A stretch of DNA of 64,000 nt, taken from positions 26,420 through 90,419 of the forward strand of contig NZ_AMXE01000009.1 in assembly GCF_000310205.1 (NCBI RefSeq). The letters run 5' to 3'. Position numbers and translations under genes: made by a program. Origin of the DNA: Thauera linaloolentis 47Lol = DSM 12138. GTDB lineage: Bacteria; Pseudomonadota; Gammaproteobacteria; Burkholderiales; Rhodocyclaceae. Positions 10,615 to 18,626 of the stretch are shown here, piece after piece (the first letter of the stretch is position 1; every line of letters starts with the position of its first letter). Under the pieces are notes generated by a model, which saw only the letters and a list, made by a program, of their open reading frames with translations, did not search any database and was not told where the DNA came from.

Positions 10615-10926
10615 TTAGGCCGAGATCGCTTCGATGCGAAGCTCGGTGTAGTTCTGACGATGCCCCTGGTGCTTCTGGTAGTGCTTGCGGCGGCGCATCT
10701 TGAAAATCTTGATTTTGTCGTGACGGCCGTGCGAAACCACAGTCGCCTTGACGGAAGCCCCGGAGACCACCGGCGTGCCGATCTTCACGGACTCGCCTTC
10801 ACCGACCATGAAAACCTGATCGATGGTGATTTCGGAACCCACGTCGGCCGGTATCTGTTCTACCTTGATCTTTTCGCCAGCGGCAACGCGATATTGCTTG
10901 CCGCCGGTTTTTATCACCGCGTACAT
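10615..10926 (-). CDS. rplU: 50S ribosomal protein L21
   Basis: 103 residues. It starts [20 protein letters not shown] and ends with the [20 protein letters not shown] segment typical of L21, which binds 23S rRNA. A GGAG Shine-Dalgarno lies 8 bases before the ATG. A near-consensus sigma-70 promoter is found 39 bases upstream of the start. It is the first gene of the rplU-rpmA-(obgE-proB) unit. Confidence 0.98.
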   Translation of the reverse strand: MYAVIKTGGKQYRVAAGEKIKVEQIPADVGSEITIDQVFMVGEGESVKIGTPVVSGASVKATVVSHGRHDKIKIFKMRRRKHYQKHQGHRQNYTELRIEAISA

Positions 10927-10964
10927 GGTGCTGCTCCAGTTGATGGGTTTGCAAAGAATCGAGA

Positions 10965-10993
10965 ACTCTAACCGTCGCCCTGGGGAAAGTCAA
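10965..10993 (-). promoter_or_regulatory. sigma-70 promoter of rplU
   Basis: On the minus strand TTGACT (plus-strand positions 10988-10993) and TAGAGT (10965-10970) are separated by exactly 17 bases. Both are close to consensus (TTGACA/TATAAT). The site lies just upstream of rplU and explains its transcription start. The rest of the 306-base divergent gap to the PP2C gene (10994-11232) holds only a small CGTGA-T7-TCACG hairpin near 11115-11135; I see no gene there. Confidence 0.75.
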
Positions 10994-11232
10994 TGGCAAT
11001 CAGCAGCATACGCGATCGGAGGCGGGCAGGTCGGGTTTGGCGTGGGGGCATCATGCGCGTGTGTCGGCCGGCGCGGGCATGGAAGGATTCGTGTCGATGA
11101 AGGAGGCGATATCGGGAGGGACGTGATTTTTTTCACGGCATCCGGATGGCCCGGCGCGTTTTCGGCGTTGGCGGCCGCCCCGGCTCCATATCCGGTTGAT
11201 ATGATCTGCGCCTCTTCAAAGAATGTTCGCCA

Positions 11233-12000
11233 ATGGCCTTTTCCGCGGAAACCTGTGTTGCCACGCATATCGGCGACCGTTCGGAGCAGCAGGACCGTGT
11301 CGGTCTTTTCGCGCATCCGAAGCGTCCCGGCATCATGATGGCCGCGCTGGCCGACGGCATGGGCGGACATAGCGGGGGGGCGATGGCTGCCGAGCAGGTG
11401 ATCATCCGCGCCAGGCAGAACCTCGAATCCTATGCGCCGCTGCACGAGACGCCGCAGGAATTGCTGTCGAGCGTCATCGATGAAGCGCACACCGTCATCA
11501 AGCTGACCCGCTTCACCAGCGAGAAGGATCCGCACAGTACCGCAGTCACCTTCCTGCTGCAGCAGGGCAAGGCCTATTGGGCGCATTGCGGCGACTCGCG
11601 CTTTTATTACTTTCGCGGCACCGATACCGTGTCGCGCAGCGGCGACCACTCGCTGGTCGGCGAACTGATGCGCAAGGGCCGGCTCGACGAGGCCGGGGCG
11701 CTCAAGCATCCGCAGCGCAACGTGTTGCTGTCCTGCCTTGGCAGCGAGCGCGAGCCGTGCATCGAGTACGGCCTTGCCGAGGCGCCCGACGCGGGGGACA
11801 GCTTCCTGCTGTGTTCCGACGGCCTGTGGGCATACTTCACCGATTTCGAGCTGGCTTCAACCATCCAGGCGCATCCGCCCCGCACGGCGGCCGAGTGTTT
11901 GGTCCGCATGGCGCGGGAGCGTGCCGGCGGTGCCGGCGACAACATCTCCCTCATCATCGTCAAGCTCGTTCCGCCGGCCGGCGGCGGCATTGCGCGCTGA
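11233..12000 (+). CDS. PP2C-family serine/threonine phosphatase
   Basis: 255 residues, a minimal single-domain PPM/PP2C phosphatase that removes phosphate from Ser/Thr using two metal ions. Metal-binding motifs are visible: RSEQQDRVGLF (motif 1), ALADGMGGHSGG (motif 2), AHCGDSRFY, CSDGLWAYF and AGDNISLI (last Asp). No transmembrane or sensor domain is attached. It is divergent from rplU and precedes pntAA by 200 bases, so it is probably monocistronic. The matching kinase is not in the window. The ATG at 11233 gives a complete domain; the ribosome-binding site is weak. Confidence 0.9.
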   Translation: MAFSAETCVATHIGDRSEQQDRVGLFAHPKRPGIMMAALADGMGGHSGGAMAAEQVIIRARQNLESYAPLHETPQELLSSVIDEAHTVIKLTRFTSEKDPHSTAVTFLLQQGKAYWAHCGDSRFYYFRGTDTVSRSGDHSLVGELMRKGRLDEAGALKHPQRNVLLSCLGSEREPCIEYGLAEAPDAGDSFLLCSDGLWAYFTDFELASTIQAHPPRTAAECLVRMARERAGGAGDNISLIIVKLVPPAGGGIAR

Positions 12001-12200
12001 GCGCGGCGGCAGCGCGTTTCGCGGCTTTTCTCCCGTCTTCGGGTTCACCCTTGTTGCTGTGGTGCAGCAAATCCGTCTAATGTCCGGGGTTCGCCGGTGC
12101 TGCAACGAAAGGTTGCAGAATAAATCAAGATATAAGGGCAGGTGACGCCGGCGGAATGTGCAACAGGTTTTCGATGCCAAACAACAGGGAGGATCAGCCT

Positions 12201-13325
12201 ATGCCTCTGACAATCGGAGTGCTAGCGGAGACTGCTGCGGGCGAACGGCGTTTGTCCGTCGTGCCGGATGTGGTCAAGAAGTACCAGGGCCTCGGTGCCC
12301 GGGTCGTGTTGCAGAAAGGGGCGGGGGTGCCGGCGCATTTCCCCGACAGCGTATTTCCGGAGGTGACGTTCGCCGACAGCGCGGTCGAGGTCTGTGAGCA
12401 GGCCGACGTGGTGTTCTGCGTGCAGCCGCCGGCCGACGATACGATTGCTGCGATCAAGCCGGGCAGTCTGCTGCTGGGCCTGCTGCAGCCGTGGACGAGC
12501 GTCGAGCGCGCGCGCCAGTTAGCCGAGCGCCAGATCACTGCCTTCGCGCTCGAACTGCTGCCGCGCATCTCGCGTGCGCAGAGCATGGACGCGCTGTCCT
12601 CGCAAGGTGCGGTGGCGGGCTACGAATGCGCGCTGATCGCGGCCGACCACAGCCCGAAGTTCTTCCCGATGCTGACCTATGCGGCCGGCACGATCCGCCC
12701 GGCCAAGGTGCTGGTGATCGGCTGCGGCGTGGCGGGCCTGCAGGCCATCGCCACCGCGCGCCGCATCGGCGCGATGGTCGAGGCCTACGACGTGCGCCCC
12801 GAAACGCGCGAACAGGTCGAGTCGCTCGGCGCCAAGTTCGTCGACACCGGCGTGTCCGCGGCGGGCACGGGCGGCTACGCGCGCGAACTGACCGACGAGG
12901 AGAAGGCCAAGCAGGCCGAACGCTTGGCCAAGGCCGTCGCCCAGTGCGATGCGCTGATCACCACCGCCGCGATTCCCGGCAAGCGCGCGCCGCGCATCAT
13001 CACCGCGGACATGGTCGCCAGGATGAAACCGGGCGCCGTGGTCGTCGACATGGCGGCGGAGAGCGGCGGCAACGTCGAGGGCACGGTGGCGGGCGAGAAG
13101 GTCTGGGTGGGCGACGTGCTCGTCATCGGCCCGGCCAACATCCCCAGCCGCATGCCGGTGCATGCATCGGAGATGTATGCCAAGAACCTGTTCAACTTCA
13201 TCTCGCCCTTCATCAAGGACGGCGCGCTGGCGCTGGACTGGGACGACGAGGTGATGGCCGGTACGTGCCTGACCCACGCGGGCGAGCTTCGCCATGCCGG
13301 GGTCAAGCAGGTCCTGGGTCTGTAA
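12201..13325 (+). CDS. pntAA: proton-translocating NAD(P) transhydrogenase, alpha subunit part 1
   Basis: 374 residues forming the NAD(H)-binding domain I of the membrane transhydrogenase, which couples hydride transfer between NADH and NADP+ to proton flow. It belongs to the alanine dehydrogenase/PntA fold, with VIGCGVAGLQAIATARRIGA as the dinucleotide-binding loop and RISRAQSMDALSSQGAVAGY as the mobile-region core. The ATG at 12201 follows AGGGAGGA (12187-12193). The open frame extends back to 12156, but those 15 residues lack family similarity. It stops 8 bases before pntAB. A 7-bp stem CTGCAAC/GTTGCAG at 12100-12118 lies in the leader; its role is unknown. Confidence 0.96.
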   Translation: MPLTIGVLAETAAGERRLSVVPDVVKKYQGLGARVVLQKGAGVPAHFPDSVFPEVTFADSAVEVCEQADVVFCVQPPADDTIAAIKPGSLLLGLLQPWTSVERARQLAERQITAFALELLPRISRAQSMDALSSQGAVAGYECALIAADHSPKFFPMLTYAAGTIRPAKVLVIGCGVAGLQAIATARRIGAMVEAYDVRPETREQVESLGAKFVDTGVSAAGTGGYARELTDEEKAKQAERLAKAVAQCDALITTAAIPGKRAPRIITADMVARMKPGAVVVDMAAESGGNVEGTVAGEKVWVGDVLVIGPANIPSRMPVHASEMYAKNLFNFISPFIKDGALALDWDDEVMAGTCLTHAGELRHAGVKQVLGL

Positions 13326-13333
13326 GGAGAACC

Positions 13334-13639
13334 ATGATGGAAGGATTTGCAGCGCTGTATATTTTCATGCTGGCCGCCTTCACCGGCTACGAGGTGATCT
13401 CGCGCGTGCCGGTGATCCTGCACACGCCGCTGATGAGTGGTTCGAACTTCGTGCACGGTGTCGTGCTGGTGGGCGCCATGGTGGTGCTCGGCCATGCCGA
13501 CCCGGAAGACCCGGTGCAACTGGTGATCGGTTTCGTGGCCGTCTTCCTCGGCGCCGCGAATGCGGCCGGGGGCTACGTCGTGACCGAGCGCATGCTCGCG
13601 ATGTTCAAGGGTGGCAACAAGAAGGAAGGGGGCGCATAA
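13334..13639 (+). CDS. pntAB: transhydrogenase alpha subunit part 2 (membrane)
   Basis: 101 residues with three hydrophobic helices: FAALYIFMLAAFTGYEVI, FVHGVVLVGAMVVLGH and QLVIGFVAVFLGAANAAGGY. This is the separate membrane segment of the alpha subunit found in three-gene transhydrogenases; in E. coli it is fused to the NAD domain. It contributes to the proton channel. AAGGAGA at 13324-13330 serves the ATG; both 13334 and 13337 are ATG, and 13337 has the better spacing. Its stop is immediately followed by the pntB ATG, so translation is coupled. Confidence 0.95.
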   Translation: MMEGFAALYIFMLAAFTGYEVISRVPVILHTPLMSGSNFVHGVVLVGAMVVLGHADPEDPVQLVIGFVAVFLGAANAAGGYVVTERMLAMFKGGNKKEGGA

Positions 13640-15019
13640 ATGGCGAATTGGTTCATTCAGGCGTCGTACTTCGTCGTTGCCGTGGTGTTCATCCTCGGCC
13701 TGAAGGCGATGAGTTCCCCGGTGACGGCCCGCAAGGGCATCGTGTGGGCCGGCTATGCGATGGTCGCGGCCACCGTGGTCACCTTCTTCACCCCCGGCCT
13801 CGGCAACGTCGGCCTGATGGTGCTGGCCATCGTCGCCGGCGGCGCGGTGGCATGGTGGAGCGGCAAGACGGTCAAGATGACCGACATGCCGCAGATGGTC
13901 GCCATCTACAACGGCATGGGCGGCGGCGCGGCGGCAGCGATCGCGGCGCTGGAGTTCGCCCGCGGCGAAATCCATGATCCGGTGGTGGCGACGCTGGCCG
14001 TGCTCGGCGCGCTGATCGGCTCGGTGGCCTTCTCCGGTTCGTGCATCGCCTATGCCAAGCTGCAGGGCATCATGAAGAACGCCTTCCGTCTGCCGCAGCA
14101 GAACATGGTGAACATCGGCCTGGCCGCGCTGACCGCGCTGCTGGGGCTGGCGATCGTCGTGTCGGACCAGCCCTCTTCGACCCTGATCGTGCTGTTCTTC
14201 GTGCTGGCGCTGGCGCTGGGCGCGATCCTGACCAGCCCGATCGGCGGCGCCGACATGCCGGTCGTGATCTCGCTGCTCAATGCCTTCACCGGCCTGGCGG
14301 TGGGTTTCGAGGGGTATGTGCTGGGCAATCCGGCGCTGATCGTCGCCGGTATCGTGGTCGGTGCCTCGGGTACGCTGCTCACGCAGTTGATGGCCAAGGC
14401 GATGAACCGTCCGATCACCAACGTCATCTTCACGCCGATCAGCGGTGCGGCGGCCGGTGGCGAAGGCGAGGCGATCGAAGGCACGATGAAGGAGTTTTCC
14501 GCTCTCGACGCCGCGTCGGTGATGCGCTACGCCAGCAAGGTCGCCATCGTGCCGGGCTACGGCATGGCGGTCGCCGGGGCACAGCACAAGGTGTGGGAAA
14601 TGGCGCAACTGCTCGAAGAGGCCGGCGTCGAGGTCGTGTTCGCGATCCACCCGGTCGCGGGCCGCATGCCGGGCCACATGAACGTGCTGCTGGCCGAGGC
14701 GGGCGTGCCCTACGACAAGATCTTCGACCTTGAAGAGATCAACGCCGACTTCCCGCAGATCGACGTGGCGCTGGTGATCGGCGCCAACGACGTGGTCAAC
14801 CCGGTCGCACGCACCGACAAGACCAGCCCGATCTACGGCATGCCGATCCTGAACGTCGACATGGCGCAGAACGTCATCGTCGTCAAGCGCGGCAAGGGCG
14901 CGGGCTACTCGGGCATCGAGAACGCGTTGTTCTACAAGGACAACTGCCGCATGCTGTACGGCAGCGCGCAGGATGCCATCGGCCAGGTCATCACCCACGT
15001 CAAGGCGCTGGAGTCCTGA
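13640..15019 (+). CDS. pntB: transhydrogenase beta subunit
   Basis: 459 residues. The N-terminal two thirds (to about residue 270) is a bundle of some nine membrane helices forming the proton channel. The C-terminal part is domain III, which binds NADP(H): VPGYGMAVAGAQHKVWE (GxGxxV-type loop), HPVAGRMPGHMNVLLAEAGVPYD, and VVKRGKGAGYSGIENALFYKDN (the loop covering NADP). Length and motifs agree with PntB. It starts on the base after the pntAB stop. Downstream lie two inverted repeats (15030-15065 and 15081-15124) that may end the transcript. Confidence 0.97.
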   Translation: MANWFIQASYFVVAVVFILGLKAMSSPVTARKGIVWAGYAMVAATVVTFFTPGLGNVGLMVLAIVAGGAVAWWSGKTVKMTDMPQMVAIYNGMGGGAAAAIAALEFARGEIHDPVVATLAVLGALIGSVAFSGSCIAYAKLQGIMKNAFRLPQQNMVNIGLAALTALLGLAIVVSDQPSSTLIVLFFVLALALGAILTSPIGGADMPVVISLLNAFTGLAVGFEGYVLGNPALIVAGIVVGASGTLLTQLMAKAMNRPITNVIFTPISGAAAGGEGEAIEGTMKEFSALDAASVMRYASKVAIVPGYGMAVAGAQHKVWEMAQLLEEAGVEVVFAIHPVAGRMPGHMNVLLAEAGVPYDKIFDLEEINADFPQIDVALVIGANDVVNPVARTDKTSPIYGMPILNVDMAQNVIVVKRGKGAGYSGIENALFYKDNCRMLYGSAQDAIGQVITHVKALES

Positions 15020-15029
15020 CCCGGGTTTC

Positions 15030-15065
15030 CCGGCCCGTTCCCCGCCACTCGGGGGCGCGGGCCGG
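15030..15065 (+). terminator. hairpin after pntB (possible terminator)
   Basis: CCGGCCCG (15030-15037) pairs with CGGGCCGG (15058-15065), with an inner CCCCG/CGGGG stem. It is a strong G+C stem 10 bases after the pntB stop, but no T run follows, so it may protect the 3' end or act with Rho rather than terminate by itself. Confidence 0.4.
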
Positions 15066-15080
15066 CTAAAGCCTGGCTTC

Positions 15081-15124
15081 ATCGGGCCGTAAGCAGGAGA
15101 ATGCTCTTCTGCTTACGGCCCGAT
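15081..15124. repeat. near-perfect 44-bp palindrome overlapping a start codon
   Basis: ATCGGGCCGTAAGCAG (15081-15096) is exactly repeated in inverse at 15109-15124. The inner GAGA/TCTT adds four more pairs (one G-U), leaving a 4-base loop. The right arm runs into the first ATG (15123) of the next small gene. It may be a bidirectional terminator for pntB, although there is no T tract, or a structure that hides the start of the downstream message. Confidence 0.7.
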
Positions 15125-15455
15125 GTCTTTCATGCGCGCACTGCTTTTCATGAGCCTGTTTTTCGTCCTGCTGCCGGCAGCCGCGCAGCAGCCGGCGGCC
15201 GCGTCCGGCGATGGCGTGCAGAAGCCCGGGGCCGAAGTGAAGCCGGAGCCGCCCGAGTGGCGCAAGACCGAGGGCTATCGCTTCCCCGCCGTGGCGAAAA
15301 CGGTCGAAGACATGCAGAACCTGGCCTATGCGATGCAGCTGCGGGAGTTCTGCGCCAATCCCCGCGTAGCGGACGATTTCGTGCGTGAGCGCCTGGACCG
15401 TTTCGGCGCCATGACCGGGCGCGAGGAAAGCTGCCAGACGCTGCTCGATTACTGA
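15123..15455 (+). CDS. small exported protein of unknown function
   Basis: 110 residues from the ATG at 15123, or 107 from the ATG at 15132. A signal peptide is clear (MRALLFMSLFFVLLPAAAQQ), so the product is probably periplasmic at about 85 residues after cleavage. The mature part holds two cysteines (EFCANP and ESCQTLL) that could form a disulfide. I do not recognise the family; similar short Cys-pair proteins occur as conserved hypotheticals in Rhodocyclales (recollection only). No clear ribosome-binding site is present, and the first ATG lies in the arm of a large hairpin, so expression may be controlled by RNA structure or start at 15132. Bases 15456-15619 between it and the next stop hold nothing I can identify. 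Confidence 0.6.
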   Translation: MSFMRALLFMSLFFVLLPAAAQQPAAASGDGVQKPGAEVKPEPPEWRKTEGYRFPAVAKTVEDMQNLAYAMQLREFCANPRVADDFVRERLDRFGAMTGREESCQTLLDY

Positions 15456-15619
15456 GACAGGTGGCGGGCCGCCCATCCGGCTGCGCTCAAGCACAGCCGG
15501 AATCTCCCGGCCGTGGCGCTTTCGCCCGGTTTCATCGTTTGCGGTGCAGCAGTACGAGCGCCGGCCCGCCGATGATCGGGAGCGCCCCCAGCAGGCCTGA
15601 ACGGATCCGGTGCCGAGCC

Positions 15620-16930
15620 CTAAGGCACGAAGCGCGAGAACTCGTGTGCCGTCATCGGCTGGCCGAACAGGGGGCCTTGTTGCAGATGGCAATCGAGCGC
15701 GCTGAGGAAATCCCGTTGGGCGGGGGTTTCGACGCCACGGGCGAACACCTCGAGCCCCAGCGTCGCGGCGAGGCCGACGATCGCCTCGACGACCGCCTCG
15801 CTGTCTTCGTCGTGGCCGACGCCGCGCACGAGGCCGGGGGCGAGCTTGATGGCGTTCAGCGGGTAGCGGCGCAGCCTGGGGATCGATGACAGGCCGCGGC
15901 CGAAATCATCGATGGCGAGGCGTACGCCCATTGCGGACAGTGCTTTCAGCGTGGCCAGCAGACCGGGGCTGTCGCTTTCGAGCACCTTCTCGTCGAGGTC
16001 GAGTTCCAGGCGACCGGGCGGCAGGTCGTTGTCCTCCAGAACCAGCCTCACGCATTCAGCGAAATCGCCGTGCAGCAGCTGCTCGGTGGCGACGTTCACG
16101 GTGAGTTTCACCCGCTGGTCGGTGTTGGGGCCCTGCCAGGTGCGCGCGCTGCGGCACGCGCTGTTGAGCGCCCAGTCACCGAGGCGGGCGATGAGTTGCG
16201 GGTCGTGGATCGCAGCCTTGAAGCGCCCGAACGGAAGCTGGCCGAGTGTGGGGTGCTGCCAGCGCAGCAAGGCCTCTCCCGCGCGGAGGCGCTTGCTGCG
16301 GGTGTCGACCAGGGGCTGGAAGTTCAGCAAGAATTCGTCCTGGTCCAATGCCTGCCACAATCTGGGTTCGAAGCTGCTCGTACCGGCGTCTGGCCAGATC
16401 GCAGCATCGAACAGGCTGCCGGGACGGCTCAAGACACGGCGCCCGGGGTCGAGATGGGCTGCGAAGCGGGCGTGGGCCGCCGATTCGGACGATCCGGCCG
16501 GTTCGGAGCGGGATGCGCTGCGGGAACGTGTGCTGGATGGACTGAGCACCAGCGCATGGACGCCGGGCCGCAGCCTGGGGGCACAGAGCACCTTGAGCTC
16601 GCGCGTCCGTCCGTCGGGCAGGGCGAAGCCCACCTGGCTGCGCCGCTCCCCCTGGATCAGGAGCCTGGCGCGGACGTCGAGGAAGCGTTCCTCGTTCGGG
16701 AAGAGCGTTGCCAGAGGGCGCCCGGCAATCTGCCGGTAGTCGCGTTCCAGCAGCTTGCAGGCGGCGCTGTTGGCATCGAGGATCAACTCGTCGCCGGTGA
16801 TGATCAGGCCCTCGTCGATCAGTTCGAGCAGGGCGAGGTAGACACCGGCCTCCGCGCCCTCCGACAAATCGGCAACGAAAGGCTCGTGCGGCGCGGGGGA
16901 AGGGGCGGGCTGACGTCCAGGAATATTCAC
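15620..16930 (-). CDS. PAS-EAL domain protein, probably altered c-di-GMP phosphodiesterase
   Basis: 436 residues. An N-terminal PAS-like sensor (residues about 25-135, LELIDEGLIITGDELILDAN) is followed by a linker and a C-terminal EAL domain (about 185-436). EAL proteins hydrolyse cyclic di-GMP. The EAL signature is present as AGEALLRWQHP, as are the Asn of VNVATEQL, the Asp pair of AIDDFGRGLSS and the Gln of CHLQQGPLF. Several usually invariant positions differ: ELxITE reads LELDLDEK, IKID reads IKLAPG and AEGVE reads ARGVE. The enzyme may therefore be weak, or a c-di-GMP-binding or protein-binding effector. There is no GGDEF domain and no membrane helix. The start is a GTG at 16930 without a good ribosome-binding site, so the N-terminus is uncertain. 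Confidence 0.85.
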   Translation of the reverse strand: MNIPGRQPAPSPAPHEPFVADLSEGAEAGVYLALLELIDEGLIITGDELILDANSAACKLLERDYRQIAGRPLATLFPNEERFLDVRARLLIQGERRSQVGFALPDGRTRELKVLCAPRLRPGVHALVLSPSSTRSRSASRSEPAGSSESAAHARFAAHLDPGRRVLSRPGSLFDAAIWPDAGTSSFEPRLWQALDQDEFLLNFQPLVDTRSKRLRAGEALLRWQHPTLGQLPFGRFKAAIHDPQLIARLGDWALNSACRSARTWQGPNTDQRVKLTVNVATEQLLHGDFAECVRLVLEDNDLPPGRLELDLDEKVLESDSPGLLATLKALSAMGVRLAIDDFGRGLSSIPRLRRYPLNAIKLAPGLVRGVGHDEDSEAVVEAIVGLAATLGLEVFARGVETPAQRDFLSALDCHLQQGPLFGQPMTAHEFSRFVP

Positions 16931-17033
16931 GGCGGCGGCTGTTGCAGTGGTCGGGTAGATGATCTACGGCATCGCCGTGAGAATACTTGAACCCACGTCG
17001 TCGCCGAGCCGGGAATAGGTGCCGGTGTCCGTG

Positions 17034-18485
17034 CTATTTTCGTCCCAGGCCGCCCAGCAGTACCGCGATCGGACGCTGGGAGCGGCGCAGTGCATCGGGC
17101 CGGGCGTCCGCCGCTGCCGGACGGGCATCGTCGGATACGGCCATGGTGGGAGAGGCGGGTTGGTAGGGCTTGCTGAAATCGAAGCCGTCCGACGCCACTG
17201 TCGGACGTTGCCGGGCGCCGGAACGCGGTGCAGCCCCGGAGGATTGGCGCGGCGCCGCGGAGGAACGGGGCGCGCGTGCGGCATCCGCCACGGGGGCTGC
17301 GCGGCGGCCGCGGGAGCGGCTACCGGCCTCGGAGAATTCGGGCTCGGGGTCGAAGCCGGGGATGATCTCCTGCGGGATCTCGAGCTTGATCAGCTTCTGG
17401 ATCTCCGCCAGCCAGTGCTTTTCTTCGGTGCTGACGAGCGACACCGCGTTGCCCTTGTGGCCGGCACGGCCGGTGCGGCCGATGCGGTGAACGTAGTCCT
17501 CGGCGGTGTGGGGCAGTTCGAAGTTGATGACGTAGGGCAGTTCATCGATGTCGATGCCGCGCGCCGCGACGTCGGTGGCGACGAGCACGCGTAGCTTGCC
17601 GCCCTTGAATGCCTCCAGGGTTTCGGTGCGCTGCTGCTGGCTCTTGTCGCCGTGGATGGCGTCGGCCGAGATGCCGCTGCGTTCCAGGAAATGGGCCAGC
17701 CTGCCGCACACGATCTTGGTATCGACGAAGACCAGGGCCTGCGTATCCGGCTGATGGCGCAGCAGATGGGCGAGCAGGTTGCGCTTCATGCCGCTGGAGA
17801 CGGGGTGTACGACGTGCGTGATCGTCTCCGACACCATGTTGCGGCGCGCGACTTCGATCAGCTGCGGGTTCTTCAGCATCTGATCGGCCAGCTTCTTGAT
17901 CTCGTCCGAGAAGGTGGCAGAGAACAGCAGGCTCTGGCGGTTGGCCGGCAGCAGCGCGAGGATGCGCTTGATGTCGGGGATGAAGCCCATGTCGAGCATG
18001 CGGTCGGCTTCGTCCAGCACCAGGACTTCGACCTGGGACAGGTTGATGGATTTCTGCTCGACGTGATCGAGCAGGCGGCCCGGTGTGGCGATCACCACCT
18101 CGATGCCGCGGCGCAGCTCCATCTGCTGTGGCCTGATGTCCACGCCGCCGTAGATGCACACCGAACGCAGCGGCAGGTACTTGCTGTAGGTCTTGACCGA
18201 CTCGTACACCTGCATCGCCAGTTCGCGCGTCGGCGCGAGGATGAGGGCGCGCGTCTGGTGGCGTGCGGGCGAGGTGCTGGTGTTGGCGTGGCGGGCGATG
18301 CGATGCAGCAGCGGCAGCGTGAAGCCGGCCGTCTTGCCGGTGCCGGTCTGGGCCCCGCCCATTACGTCGTGGCCGGCGACGACGGTCGGGATGGCCTGGC
18401 GCTGGATCGGCGTGGGTTCGGAATAGCCGGCGTCGGCGACGGCTTTGAGCAGTTCGGGAATGAGGCCGAGGTCGGCGAAACTCAT
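17034..18485 (-). CDS. rhlE: DEAD-box ATP-dependent RNA helicase, RhlE type
   Basis: 483 residues. All helicase motifs are visible: Q motif PTPIQRQAIP, motif I AQTGTGKTAGF, Ia PTRELAMQV, Ib TPGRLLD, II DEADRMLDMGF, III SATF, IV ALVFVDTK, V ATDVAARGIDID and VI HRIGRTGRAG. RhlE-type helicases remodel RNA in ribosome assembly and RNA decay. The C-terminal tail after residue about 380 is basic and low in complexity (Arg/Ser/Ala-rich), as usual for RhlE. The start at 18485 gives MSFADLGL with AAAGG six bases upstream; the frame stays open for 22 more codons without family similarity. Confidence 0.95.
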   Translation of the reverse strand: MSFADLGLIPELLKAVADAGYSEPTPIQRQAIPTVVAGHDVMGGAQTGTGKTAGFTLPLLHRIARHANTSTSPARHQTRALILAPTRELAMQVYESVKTYSKYLPLRSVCIYGGVDIRPQQMELRRGIEVVIATPGRLLDHVEQKSINLSQVEVLVLDEADRMLDMGFIPDIKRILALLPANRQSLLFSATFSDEIKKLADQMLKNPQLIEVARRNMVSETITHVVHPVSSGMKRNLLAHLLRHQPDTQALVFVDTKIVCGRLAHFLERSGISADAIHGDKSQQQRTETLEAFKGGKLRVLVATDVAARGIDIDELPYVINFELPHTAEDYVHRIGRTGRAGHKGNAVSLVSTEEKHWLAEIQKLIKLEIPQEIIPGFDPEPEFSEAGSRSRGRRAAPVADAARAPRSSAAPRQSSGAAPRSGARQRPTVASDGFDFSKPYQPASPTMAVSDDARPAAADARPDALRRSQRPIAVLLGGLGRK

Positions 18486-18626
18486 GGGCGCCTTTGCGTT
18501 GAATGCGGCCGGCAGCCGACCGCCTGATTTGCGAAACAACGGATTATACACGGCATGGAAAACCGTTACGGGACAGGGGCTTCGGCGAGGGCCGGCGCTT
18601 CTGTCCCGGGGCGGGTGGATGCCGGG

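Noticed and set aside
12100..12118. Riboswitch or attenuator in the pntAA leader
   Set aside because: Only a 7-bp stem (CTGCAAC/GTTGCAG) is seen; no known riboswitch core and no T run.
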